From: an uncultured Scytonema sp.
GTDB lineage: Bacteria > Cyanobacteriota > Cyanobacteriia > Cyanobacteriales > Nostocaceae
Reading direction: 5' to 3'
Assembly: GCA_937873135.1 (NCBI GenBank)
Contig: CALMVQ010000368.1
Coordinates: 39,957 to 103,956, forward strand
DNA length: 64,000 nt
The notes beneath the pieces were generated by a model. The model was not told the DNA's origin. It ran no database searches and worked only from the letters and a program-made list of their open reading frames with translations. Numbering within the stretch: the first letter of the stretch is position 1; each line of letters starts with the position of its first letter. The position numbers and the translations under genes are program-made. Below, in pieces: positions 29,081 through 38,161 of this stretch.

Positions 29081-30265
29081 TTATATCCTTGCTGCTAAGT
29101 TTTGCACCATGACAGCGCCAGTGTGTGGTGAGAGGTATTCCTGATACCCGTACTCAGCAATAGTAACTTGTTGGATCTGAGTGCTACCTTCGATGATTTC
29201 CATGATTTTGGCGTCTCGCAAATACCTTTCAACCGGGTATTCGCTACTACAACCATTGCCACCATGAATTTGTACGGCATCACTTGCCACTTGAGAAGCG
29301 ATTGTGGATGCAAAATACTTGGCAATTGAAGTCTCTATAATGGAGCTAGGATCACCAGTTTCTTTGAGGTAGCCAGCTTGATAGCACAGTAGTCTTGCTG
29401 CTTTCACATTGGTTATCATGTTAGTAATCATTTGGCGAATTAATTGATGTTCTTTTAGACAAACGCCAAACTGCTTGCGATCGCTCGTATACCGAATACA
29501 GGCAGACAAACACGCTTGTGCAATGCCTACAGAGCCCCATGCTACACTGTATCTGCCATAATCCAGTGCCGAGGATGCCACATAAGAGAAACCGAAACCC
29601 AGCCTGCCCACGAGATTTTCCTGAGGAATGCGACAGTCATTCAGATGCAATTCTGCTAACATCGAAGCCCTGACACCCAGCATACCAAAAATTGGTTTAA
29701 TCGAAAGTCCTGGGCTGTTCTTTTCGACTAAGAAAGCTGAGGGCTTTCCTTGACATTGAGCAAACACTAAAAAGACATCTGCAATTTGCCCATAGGTAAT
29801 CCATTTCTTGTGTCCATCTACGATATAAGCATCCCCAGAAAATGTTGCCGTAGTTTCCACACTTTTGGCATCACTACCTACGTCAGGTTCGCTCAAAGCG
29901 AAAGCAGCGATAATTTCACCAGAGGCTAATTTTGGAAGCCAATAGTTTTTTTGAGACTTATTACCCCATTTACAAAGAGCGTGAGCTACCATGCAATGAA
30001 CTGTCAGCAAACTCCGCAGCGAAGAACACCCGCTTCCAATTTCTTCGTTCAGTAAACCATAGGTTATCATCTCCATACCCATGCCACCGAATTCTTGGGG
30101 TAAAACAGCACCCAAATATCCTTTTTGAGCTAATTTTTTAATTAGCTGTGGTGGAGTACGCTCTTGTTGATCGTATTGATTTGCCTGAGGCATAATCTCT
30201 GAATCTACAAAGGCTCGAAATTCAGCCTGAGCGTTTTTTTGCTGAGGAGTTAATTCTAGTTTCAT
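29081..30265 (-). CDS. Acyl-CoA dehydrogenase-like enzyme (FkbI type)
   Basis: 394 residues with the acyl-CoA dehydrogenase fold from end to end: FALSEPDVGSD and WITYG in the middle domain, and the C-terminal catalytic region EIIEGSTQIQQ. In the FkbH-K pathway the FkbI enzyme oxidises the glyceryl-derived aldehyde/hydroxyl intermediate on the ACP. It lies between the ACP gene and FkbH gene in the usual cassette. An in-frame TTG at 30295 would add 10 residues. I prefer the ATG at 30265 (MKLELTPQQ), which fits the family's N-terminus, although neither has a strong ribosome site. Confidence 0.93.
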   Translation of the reverse strand: MKLELTPQQKNAQAEFRAFVDSEIMPQANQYDQQERTPPQLIKKLAQKGYLGAVLPQEFGGMGMEMITYGLLNEEIGSGCSSLRSLLTVHCMVAHALCKWGNKSQKNYWLPKLASGEIIAAFALSEPDVGSDAKSVETTATFSGDAYIVDGHKKWITYGQIADVFLVFAQCQGKPSAFLVEKNSPGLSIKPIFGMLGVRASMLAELHLNDCRIPQENLVGRLGFGFSYVASSALDYGRYSVAWGSVGIAQACLSACIRYTSDRKQFGVCLKEHQLIRQMITNMITNVKAARLLCYQAGYLKETGDPSSIIETSIAKYFASTIASQVASDAVQIHGGNGCSSEYPVERYLRDAKIMEIIEGSTQIQQVTIAEYGYQEYLSPHTGAVMVQNLAARI

Positions 30266-30300
30266 CACATCTTTGAGGTAGATAGACACCGTCAAATAGC

Positions 30301-30552
30301 TTAATCGCAGGCTAGTAAAACTGTCTTCCGTTCTACTAAATTAGTCAGGGCATTTATCGTCCTGAAGTTATCAAACTCCAGATCTTCGTTCTCGACAGTG
30401 ATTTGAAATTCTTGTTCTAAAAATAATACCAGTTGCATGGCAAACATTGAATTAACAAACCCAAGAGAAAATATATCTTCATCAGACTGCAAGTCATGGT
30501 CACCAAAAAAACGGGAAAGGAAAGTTTTGATTCTTGCTTTAATTTCTTTCAT
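30301..30552 (-). CDS. Stand-alone acyl carrier protein (FkbJ type)
   Basis: 83 residues, the size of a discrete carrier protein. The phosphopantetheine serine is in LGFVNSMFAMQLV, the FkbJ-like form of the more common GxDS motif. It should carry the glyceryl, then hydroxymalonyl, unit made by the neighbouring FkbH-, FkbI- and FkbK-like enzymes and deliver it to an AT domain, most likely that of the PKS at 31455-35477. The gene sits 24 nt after the FkbK-like gene and 35 nt before the FkbI-like gene. Confidence 0.92.
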   Translation of the reverse strand: MKEIKARIKTFLSRFFGDHDLQSDEDIFSLGFVNSMFAMQLVLFLEQEFQITVENEDLEFDNFRTINALTNLVERKTVLLACD

Positions 30553-30576
30553 ATTAATTTACGATGATTTTATGAT

Positions 30577-31431
30577 TTATTGGTAGGCATAAAACCCTTT
30601 GCCACTTTTGCGACCATGCAACCCTGCGTCTACCATTTTCTTAAGTAGTGAACATGGTCTGTATTTACTGTCGTTGAAACTTTCATACAAAACTTCGATA
30701 GAAAATAAAATCGTATCTAAACCAATCAAATCGGCTGTTTCTAGCGGCCCCATTTTATGACCAAAACAAGTTTTAAAGATTTTATCCACTTCTTCCACTG
30801 AAGCAACTTGGTCTTGCAGAATAAAAACAGCTTCGTTAATAGTCAACATCAGCACGCGGTTAGAAACAAAACCCGGTGAGTCATTAACGATAATACATTC
30901 TTTACCCATCTGAGCCAACAATTTTTTTGCTGTCTCGATTGTTTCATCAGATGTGTGATAACCGCGAATCATTTCCACCATCGGTTTCATTGGCACGGGG
31001 TTCATGAAATGCATGCCAATGACTTTTGGTGTTCGCTTGGTCACTGAAGCAATACGGGTAATAGAAATAGCGGATGTATTAGCTGCAAATACAGTCTCCT
31101 CTGGACAAATTGTATCAATCTGTGAGTATACCTCCTTTTTAATATCCCATTTTTCTGTGACATTTTCAATCACAAATTCTGCATCTTTTAAAAATTGATA
31201 GTTAGTCGAAAACTTAATTTTATGTAAAATATCTTCATGTTTTTCTGTCTTATTATTTTTATCAAAAAAACTCTGGAAACGGACATTATTCCTAATTTCC
31301 TGTTTGGCATGAGCCAAAATATCTTCGGAAATATCTAGTAGAATCACTTGATAACCCGATTGGCCGAGGTTTTGCGAAACCCCGATCCCCATAACACCTG
31401 CTCCAACAACACCAACTGTCTGAATTTCCAT
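30577..31431 (-). CDS. 3-hydroxyacyl-CoA dehydrogenase-like enzyme (FkbK type)
   Basis: 284 residues. The N-terminal Rossmann motif GVVGAGVMGIG is followed by the family signature AANTSAISITRIA and HFMNPVPMKPMVE, then the C-terminal 3HCDH domain ending KSGKGFYAYQ. In methoxymalonyl-ACP pathways the FkbK enzyme oxidises the glyceryl-ACP hydroxyl with NAD(P). The ATG at 31431 has the ribosome site AGGTGG; a GTG 9 nt upstream at 31440 is also in frame but less likely. No separate FkbG-type O-methyltransferase is in this cassette; the only candidate methyltransferase is the FkbM-like domain at the end of the adjacent PKS. Confidence 0.93.
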   Translation of the reverse strand: MEIQTVGVVGAGVMGIGVSQNLGQSGYQVILLDISEDILAHAKQEIRNNVRFQSFFDKNNKTEKHEDILHKIKFSTNYQFLKDAEFVIENVTEKWDIKKEVYSQIDTICPEETVFAANTSAISITRIASVTKRTPKVIGMHFMNPVPMKPMVEMIRGYHTSDETIETAKKLLAQMGKECIIVNDSPGFVSNRVLMLTINEAVFILQDQVASVEEVDKIFKTCFGHKMGPLETADLIGLDTILFSIEVLYESFNDSKYRPCSLLKKMVDAGLHGRKSGKGFYAYQ

Positions 31432-31454
31432 CACTGCCACCTATTTTTCCAATT

Positions 31455-34400
31455 TCATTTTCGTAAGGCGTAAACATAGTAAATCGCTGATTCTTCATAC
31501 AAATTTTCTTTTTCTACTGCGACTTCATAACCTTGCTTTTTCAGCAAGCCAGCTATTTGCTGTAGCCGCCCATCTTTATCGCCTACTTCTATGACAACCT
31601 GCTTGATTTTATTCCAGTCTTCATTGTTGATGCCCTTGATGACATCAAGTTCGCTTTTGTAAGCATCAATTTTCAGTAAGTCTATGCGTTCGACGTTCTG
31701 CTCGCCAAGAACATCCGAGAGAGTTCTTAACTGGCAAGTCAAAGACTGACTTGTAAACCGTTCTTCTAACAATTCATCTGAATATTGTATCAGGTTTTCC
31801 CTGCTCTTGAGATCATTTTGCAGTTGATTGAGCATGATAGCTTTTAAGACTGTCTTTTCTTCTTCTCTGTCAGGATAGAATGAGGACATTCCAGAACTAT
31901 TGGGATAAAATGTCAATGTTGCGGCTTTTGACTCGTGAGACAATCCGTAATTGAACAGGTTGCCATTTACCTCATAGTGTTTCGTATTCAAACGTAAAAT
32001 TTCAAATAGAGGCAAAGCTGGCTCAAATGCGTAAATTTTGGCATTTTTACATTGTTGATTGACAAACAGCGTAAACAGACCGATATGAGACCCTACATCA
32101 AAAATACAGTCGCCATCGTTGAGAGTGATTCCGTGCTTGATATAAACTTGATATTCAAAAATGTCTTTATAGAAGTAATCAGTTTCTGCTTTGCTAAGAT
32201 GCACAATTTCTAAATTGTTCGGCAATTTGTAGGGTTGCGGCTTAACTGTTCTTGGTGCTTTTTCTAGGCTGGGAACAATTGAGACAAGTTCCTGAGCTTC
32301 GTCTTCAGTTAATTCTTCTAACTCCGCTAAAATCATTTCTTCAATAAATAGAGCCAACCCGGCTACAGAGGGTGCCTCAAAGAGTGAACGAAGGGATAGT
32401 TCTAGTTGCAAGTCCTTACGCAGTTGGGCAATGACCTGAATACCTATCAAGGAATTTCCTCCCAACTCAAAGAAGTTATCATAGATACCTACTTGCTCAA
32501 TACCCAGCACTTCTTGGTAAAGGTTAGCAATCTTGTGTTCAAGTTCACTACTAGGAGCAACATAAGAATTCCGTAAGTTTGGGCGCGAGTGTAGCGAAAG
32601 CTCTGATACCATTTCGCTATCCGTCTGCAAGAGATATTCCTGTGCTTCCCCGCCCTTAAAGTCCTCTTGTGAGGAGGTTTGCGAGATAGAGACTTGTGCC
32701 TGTTTTTGTGGTTCAATCCAATAACGCTGCCGCTCAAACGGATAGGTCGGTAAGGGTAGGCGATGGCGGCACTCATGAGAATAAAATCCCGCCCAATCTA
32801 TTTGGACTCCTGCAAGCCAAAGCTGACCGAATGTGTTTAGCAAAAAGGCAATATCTGACTGACTTTCGTAGGAATGCCGCAGCGATGGCAGCACAACTCG
32901 ATCTGCTACGTGATCGCTCTGTAAAATACTAAGTGCTAAGCTGCTCAATGTCTGTCCAGGACCAACTTCTAACAGCACCGGATTTTGTTTTTTGCACAAT
33001 TCTTGCACCCCTGAAGCAAACCGCACAGCTTGGCACATATGTTTAACCCAGTAGCTGGGATCTGTTGCTTGTGCTGCTGTAATCCAAGTTCCTGTGACGT
33101 TAGATAAGTATGGAATTTTAGGTGGTTGGAGATTGAATGTTTTAAGCAGATCTGTGAAAGGATGTGTGATCGCCTCCATCATTTTTGAATGAAAAGCATG
33201 GGAAGTCACAATCCGCCGACACGCCAAACCCTTTTCAGTCAGCTGGTGTTCCAATTCATCCACAGCCTCGGTGCAACCGGAAATCACACAAAGAGATGAT
33301 CCGTTGATTGCTGACAAGGAAAGTTTTTCACTTAGGAAAGGCTGCACCTCCTGTTCTGTCAGGGGAACAGCAAGCATTGCTCCTGCTGGCAACTCTTGAA
33401 TCAATTGAGCTCTTTTGGCAACAAGAGTAAGAGAGTCTTCCAAGGACAAAACTCCTGCTAAAGTTGCCGCGACAAATTCACCGATGCTGTAGCCAATCAT
33501 GGCTACAGGACGAATTCCCCAGGAAATCAACAACTGAGCCAAAGCATACTCAATGACAAAGATGGCTGGTTGGGTGAGAAAGGTTTGATTTAGTTTTTGC
33601 GTGGCTTCATCTGCTGGTTCTTCACCACGACCAAGCATCTTTCGCAAATCCAGACCTGGTTTAGGCGGGTTCTGTTTTTGGGAAGCTTGAGTAGTCTGGC
33701 TGTTTTTGAGATACAGCACATCTCGCAGATCGAGACCAAGGAGAGGTTTTAGCAACAGGCAACATCTGTCAACTGCTTCTTGAAATGTTGGCTCAACTTG
33801 GTAAAGTTCCTCAGCCATGTTAATATAATGAGTTCCCAGCCCTGGAAACATAAAGGCGACGGGGCGATCGCTTGTCTGTTGGATACTGCTCAGAACTCGT
33901 TTTGGATCTTGCAGTGCATTTATTGCATCATCAACATCCTGGCAAACAACCACCCGTCGATAGTCCATAGCCCTGCGACCCACCTGAAGAGTATAAGCCA
34001 CATCAGCTAAGTTTAAATTGGGATGCTGTGTGAGGTGATTAGCCACATTTGTCGTAGCTGTTTCTAGTGCTGATTCCGTTTTGGCAGAAAGAACTAACAG
34101 CTGATATCCTCTCCCCTGCTCCCCTGCTCCCCTGCTACCCTGCTGCCATACATCCGGGGCTTCCTCCAAAATTATATGTGCATTGGTTCCCCCAATACCG
34201 AAGGAACTAACTCCAGCCCGACGGGGGATGCCATTAGTTTTCCATTCAGACAGCTTGGTGTTTACATAGAAAGGACTGTTATCGAAATCAATTTCAGGGT
34301 TGGGTTGCTCAAAGTGTAAGCTGGGTGGAATCAACTTGTGTTTTAGAGCCAGAACCGTCTTAATGAAACCAGCTACACCTGCCGCTGCATCTAGATGTCC

Positions 34401-35477
34401 GACATTAGTCTTTACCGAACCAATGGCGCAGAACGTTTTTTTCTGAGTACTTGTACGGTAGGCTTTTGTTAAAGCTTTTACTTCAACAGGATCTCCCAGG
34501 ACTGTACCACTACCGTGACACTCTACATAGCTGACTGTCTCAGGCTCAATGTCGGCTACAGCAAGAGCTTGTGCGATCACCTGGGCTTGCCTAACCAAGC
34601 TAGGTGCTGTGTAACCCACTTTCAAAGCTCCATCATTATTGATGGCGGAACCTTTTATGACGGCATCAATGCGATCGCCATCTGCGATCGCATCTTCCAA
34701 GCGCTTGAGAACTACTACTCCAACTCCGCTGCCACCTACAGTTCCCCGAGATTTGGCATCAAAGGTACGGCAGTGCCCATCGGGAGACATAATTCCCCCT
34801 TCTTGATGTATATAACCAGCTTTTTGCAGGACATTTATACTCACACCACCGGCTAGAGACATATCGCATTGGTAACTAAGCAAACTTTGGCAAGCCAAGT
34901 ATATAGCAACTAATGATGTAGAGCAGCCAGTTTGAACATTGATACTTGGACCTTTTAGGTTTAATTTGTAGGAAGTGCGTGTAGTTAGGAAATCTTTTTC
35001 ATTACCCAGCAGGGTTTGTTGACCAATTTCTAAGCTTAGTAAGTTGCGGTTGGAAGCAATGTTGAACAACAAATAGCTGTTCCAACCCATACCCGCATAA
35101 ATGCCAATTTCGCCTGTGTATCTTTCAGAATCATAGCCCGCATCTTCCAGAGCCTGCCACGCACACTCCAAGAAAAAACGATGTTGGGGATCCATAATTG
35201 CTGCTTCTCTGGGATTAAAACCAAAGAATGCAGCGTCAAATAATTCTATATCTTCTAATACAGCCCCAGCTTTTACATGGCGAGGATTATTCAGTATCGC
35301 TGGGTCAATTACTGAATTTAATATATCTTCATCCGTTAAGACAGAAATCGACTCCACACCCTCTTTGAGGTTTTGCCAAAATTTATCGATACTTTTGGCT
35401 CTGGGAAAACGTCCAGCCATGCCAATCACAGCTATCCCTTCCATATTCTCATTTCTGAAAGTATCATTAGCGGACAT
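31455..35477 (-). CDS. PKS KS-AT-ACP with C-terminal FkbM-family methyltransferase
   Basis: 1340 residues. KS (about 12-435) has Cys185, His321 and His361. The AT (about 538-870) has GYSIGE at 662-667 in place of GHSxGE and HAFH at 760-763. ACP Ser1009 is in GGNSL. Residues about 1085-1340 form an FkbM-type SAM methyltransferase (DVGSHIG at 1127-1133 and LLKIDAYKSELDVIKG). There is no KR, so a beta-ketone remains for the aminotransferase encoded just upstream. The adjacent FkbH-K genes suggest the AT uses hydroxymalonyl- or methoxymalonyl-ACP, with the fused methyltransferase making the methyl ether. The AT contains an inserted stretch (about 581-630), and the KS-AT linker contains repeat-encoded residues. 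The ATG at 35477 overlaps the aminotransferase stop by 11 nt. Confidence 0.92.
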   Translation of the reverse strand: MSANDTFRNENMEGIAVIGMAGRFPRAKSIDKFWQNLKEGVESISVLTDEDILNSVIDPAILNNPRHVKAGAVLEDIELFDAAFFGFNPREAAIMDPQHRFFLECAWQALEDAGYDSERYTGEIGIYAGMGWNSYLLFNIASNRNLLSLEIGQQTLLGNEKDFLTTRTSYKLNLKGPSINVQTGCSTSLVAIYLACQSLLSYQCDMSLAGGVSINVLQKAGYIHQEGGIMSPDGHCRTFDAKSRGTVGGSGVGVVVLKRLEDAIADGDRIDAVIKGSAINNDGALKVGYTAPSLVRQAQVIAQALAVADIEPETVSYVECHGSGTVLGDPVEVKALTKAYRTSTQKKTFCAIGSVKTNVGHLDAAAGVAGFIKTVLALKHKLIPPSLHFEQPNPEIDFDNSPFYVNTKLSEWKTNGIPRRAGVSSFGIGGTNAHIILEEAPDVWQQGSRGAGEQGRGYQLLVLSAKTESALETATTNVANHLTQHPNLNLADVAYTLQVGRRAMDYRRVVVCQDVDDAINALQDPKRVLSSIQQTSDRPVAFMFPGLGTHYINMAEELYQVEPTFQEAVDRCCLLLKPLLGLDLRDVLYLKNSQTTQASQKQNPPKPGLDLRKMLGRGEEPADEATQKLNQTFLTQPAIFVIEYALAQLLISWGIRPVAMIGYSIGEFVAATLAGVLSLEDSLTLVAKRAQLIQELPAGAMLAVPLTEQEVQPFLSEKLSLSAINGSSLCVISGCTEAVDELEHQLTEKGLACRRIVTSHAFHSKMMEAITHPFTDLLKTFNLQPPKIPYLSNVTGTWITAAQATDPSYWVKHMCQAVRFASGVQELCKKQNPVLLEVGPGQTLSSLALSILQSDHVADRVVLPSLRHSYESQSDIAFLLNTFGQLWLAGVQIDWAGFYSHECRHRLPLPTYPFERQRYWIEPQKQAQVSISQTSSQEDFKGGEAQEYLLQTDSEMVSELSLHSRPNLRNSYVAPSSELEHKIANLYQEVLGIEQVGIYDNFFELGGNSLIGIQVIAQLRKDLQLELSLRSLFEAPSVAGLALFIEEMILAELEELTEDEAQELVSIVPSLEKAPRTVKPQPYKLPNNLEIVHLSKAETDYFYKDIFEYQVYIKHGITLNDGDCIFDVGSHIGLFTLFVNQQCKNAKIYAFEPALPLFEILRLNTKHYEVNGNLFNYGLSHESKAATLTFYPNSSGMSSFYPDREEEKTVLKAIMLNQLQNDLKSRENLIQYSDELLEERFTSQSLTCQLRTLSDVLGEQNVERIDLLKIDAYKSELDVIKGINNEDWNKIKQVVIEVGDKDGRLQQIAGLLKKQGYEVAVEKENLYEESAIYYVYALRK
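34111..34142. repeat. Four octamer tandem repeats inside the PKS reading frame
   Basis: Three perfect CTCCCCTG copies and one CTACCCTG copy follow head to tail. They lie in the KS-AT linker of the PKS at 31455-35477 and encode its Gly/Gln/Arg-rich patch (residues about 447-457). This kind of short repeat is common between genes in heterocystous cyanobacteria; here it is tolerated in frame. The other PKSs in the window have no such patch at this place. Confidence 0.85.
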
Positions 35478-36924
35478 CGGCTATTTGCTCCCTCGTTTCT
35501 AATGAGAATTCTTTCATCGAATTTTGTGGAGCAATAGGAGGTAAAAAGCCTCCTTTACGTAGTTCCCTGACGCTATCTTTAAAAGCTTGAATTATATAAT
35601 TAATATCTTCATCTGTATGCGCTGTAGAAAGGAAACCTCCAGGGCCTCCCAGCATAACTCCTCGGTCTAGAAGGTGATAATATAAAAGCTCTCGAAGTTC
35701 GGATGGATTAGCATACTCCGAGGATGAAAAATTTCCTACAAAAGCAGGGCTAAACCACGAGCTAAAATTTATCAATCTTAGGGGTACTTCTTCTTCTTCA
35801 AAGTAAACGTTCAATGTTTCTACAAGTTGTGACATGCGTTGATTCAACTGCTGTTGAAGAGTTGAACCCTGAATTTTTAAATGTTTAAGTGCAGCGTGTG
35901 CCGCAGCCATAGTTAGCGGATGCCTGCGGAATGTACCTGCTAGGTACGTTGTTTCCACTTCAGGTTCGGAAATATCACCGTAATTCCACATGCCACCATC
36001 AATTCTATCCAAGTAGGCAGCCGATCCTGCAATGATTCCAATTGGCATTCCGCCACCGACAATCTTTCCATAAGTTGCTATGTCAGCTTTAAGACCAAAC
36101 CATGCCTGGGCACCACCTGGATGAACGCGGAAGCCAGTTATTACTTCATCAAAGATTAACGCTATCTCTAATTCTTTTGTTACTTGCCTCAGTTGTAAGA
36201 GAAATTCTTTAGGTTGTAAGTCTGGTCTGCGACTCTGTACAGGTTCAACCAGAACAGCCGCTAATTCGTGTTTATGAGCTTTTATTACATCTAATGACTG
36301 TGGATTTCCGTAATCTAAAACTAAATAATCTTCACCGATATTTTGCGGTATTCCTGGAGTAGTTGGCACAGTACATTGAATTCCGTCTACCGTTTGAGTT
36401 TTCATTAGGGTTCCATCAAAATGACCGTGATAGGAGCCAGAAAATAGTACAATCTTGTTCCGCCCTGTTGCTGTTCTTGCCAGACGTATCGCTGCCATTA
36501 CTGCTTCTGTGCCTGTAGTACTAAAGTAGACACGCTCCATTCCTGTCAGTTCACAAATTAACTCTGCAACCTTGCCTGTAAGTTCCAATTGCGAACCGAT
36601 TTGTATGCCTTTTTCCAGCTGCTCTTCCAACGCTGCTTTAATAAAAGGTGGATTGTGACCAAAGAGATTCACTCCCAGCCCCATCATGAGGTCTACATAT
36701 TCATTACCATCAACATCCCATACCTTAGAACCTAGAGAGCGCTTGACAACAATTGGATAACACAATTCCTTGAGAGGAAAACTGAAACCTATCGGTCCTA
36801 GAGTGCTAGTTATAACTGGGCGGTAAGCTTGAGCAAGTTGTTTTGATGTTTTTGTTCGCTTGTTGTAGCGTGCAGTAAACGCTTCTAAATATCTATGTCC
36901 TGAAATATTATCTTCTTGATTCAT
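35467..36924 (-). CDS. Class III PLP aminotransferase (glutamate-1-semialdehyde aminotransferase-like)
   Basis: 485 residues. PLP-binding features are clear: TTGTEAVMAAIRLAR, the Asp259-Glu260 pair in FDEVITGF, and the Schiff-base Lys287 in TYGKIVGGG. Relatives are the AMT domains fused in McyE (microcystin) and MycA/ItuA (mycosubtilin/iturin), which turn a beta-ketoacyl chain on the ACP into a beta-amino acyl chain. Here it is a separate protein directly before, and overlapping, a PKS with no ketoreductase, so amination of that PKS product is the natural role. I use the ATG at 36924 (MNQEDN). The frame stays open to a TTG at 37002, but that extension has no family similarity and no good ribosome site. 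Confidence 0.9.
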   Translation of the reverse strand: MNQEDNISGHRYLEAFTARYNKRTKTSKQLAQAYRPVITSTLGPIGFSFPLKELCYPIVVKRSLGSKVWDVDGNEYVDLMMGLGVNLFGHNPPFIKAALEEQLEKGIQIGSQLELTGKVAELICELTGMERVYFSTTGTEAVMAAIRLARTATGRNKIVLFSGSYHGHFDGTLMKTQTVDGIQCTVPTTPGIPQNIGEDYLVLDYGNPQSLDVIKAHKHELAAVLVEPVQSRRPDLQPKEFLLQLRQVTKELEIALIFDEVITGFRVHPGGAQAWFGLKADIATYGKIVGGGMPIGIIAGSAAYLDRIDGGMWNYGDISEPEVETTYLAGTFRRHPLTMAAAHAALKHLKIQGSTLQQQLNQRMSQLVETLNVYFEEEEVPLRLINFSSWFSPAFVGNFSSSEYANPSELRELLYYHLLDRGVMLGGPGGFLSTAHTDEDINYIIQAFKDSVRELRKGGFLPPIAPQNSMKEFSLETREQIADVR

Positions 36925-37042
36925 AAATTTGATTTTTTGTTGTAATAAGCTACTTAATTTATTTACGGTAAACAAAGCATAATTTCTTAGATGATCCTTC
37001 AAATTTTAAATCGCGTTTTGCATCATAAATAGTTTTATAATA

Positions 37043-37930
37043 CTAAAAATCTAGATAACTTAGGAGAGCAAACAGACGCCTATTGTTATCGCTAAAAGCT
37101 CTGCGACCATGCAAAAATCTTGAATTATCAATCATTACGAGGTCGCCAGCTTGCCAACATATTTCTTCAGTCAACCCATATACGACTTCTTCAATTTGTT
37201 TAATAACTGCATCAGAAATTATAGAATTATCTTCAAAAGTTAATGATCCTTCTAATAAATTTGCCGAGCTTTTTAGATTGTTGATACCTGCTATAAGATC
37301 GTTGACAAAGGCATTTTGATTACCATACTTTGTTTTAATTACAGATGAGCAAACATATTCTGTGTAGATAGACTCTTCTTCGTCAATCTGGTAACTTACA
37401 TTCTCAAGACTGTCTAGCACTAGCTTAGCATCAGCTATAGTAGCGTCCGAACCCAGAAAATGCTTCCAGTTAGAAGCAGGGTACTTTCGTACAAACTTTA
37501 TTTTTTTGGAGATAAATAATTGTTTTAACTCTTCACTCAGTTTTTCCCACACTCGAATGCCATTCCAAAACAAAGTTTCACCTCCCTGTGCTGCTGGTAC
37601 AGTACAGCAAAACCAAACAGCATCTGGGGCAAAAGGAGAACTACCGTTTTCACGATGAGGACTAATCTCATGCATTCCTATATCTACCGAACTGACAAAC
37701 CCGTTTGGTTCAACAAGAGGTTTGTCATCGTCTCGTGTAAATCTGGAACTAAATTGTTCTGCAAATTCTTTCATCTGCTGGTGAGTAACCCTAAACCCTC
37801 GAAAAAGAATAATCCCAGACGCCTTGAACAACTCCTTAATTTCCGCTGAAGGGAGGCAAAGAATATTGTTGGAATCCTTACTATATACAATCTTTCCAGA
37901 ACTCGTTTCTAGTGACTCGATTTGAAGCAT
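37043..37930 (-). CDS. TauD/TfdA-family Fe(II)/2-oxoglutarate dioxygenase
   Basis: 295 residues. The iron ligands are visible as H92-x-E94 in SPHREN and the distal His of FLHGRR (about 274), followed by the 2-oxoglutarate-binding Arg in NRRLF. LFRGFRV and AAQGGETLFWNG are typical of the family. It belongs to a different branch from the two SyrP-like hydroxylases of the cluster, and resembles closely the protein at 57317-58174. It lies between the glycosyltransferase and the aminotransferase genes, on the same strand, so it should tailor the same product. Substrate unknown. The ATG at 37930 is used. Confidence 0.88.
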   Translation of the reverse strand: MLQIESLETSSGKIVYSKDSNNILCLPSAEIKELFKASGIILFRGFRVTHQQMKEFAEQFSSRFTRDDDKPLVEPNGFVSSVDIGMHEISPHRENGSSPFAPDAVWFCCTVPAAQGGETLFWNGIRVWEKLSEELKQLFISKKIKFVRKYPASNWKHFLGSDATIADAKLVLDSLENVSYQIDEEESIYTEYVCSSVIKTKYGNQNAFVNDLIAGINNLKSSANLLEGSLTFEDNSIISDAVIKQIEEVVYGLTEEICWQAGDLVMIDNSRFLHGRRAFSDNNRRLFALLSYLDF

Positions 37931-38161
37931 AATGGTTTATTCCAAACCCGCTAAAAGCTAATAATTCGACAAGGTATAAATTCATTCGTTGATTTACCAA
38001 TATTTGGCAAATAAGAATTATAAGTATCTTCCACTACATAAATTTAACGTTCTTTAAGATGGCAGGACTTTACGTTGTAATTTTTTGAATAAATTTTCTC
38101 GATGACTGTTTAAACTCACTGTAATTACTCCTCTAAAAATCATCTGTAGGAAAGTTTATTT

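Noticed and set aside
36925..37002. N-terminal extension of the aminotransferase to a TTG at 37002
   Set aside because: No ribosome site and no family similarity; MNQEDN at 36924 matches the usual start of this group.
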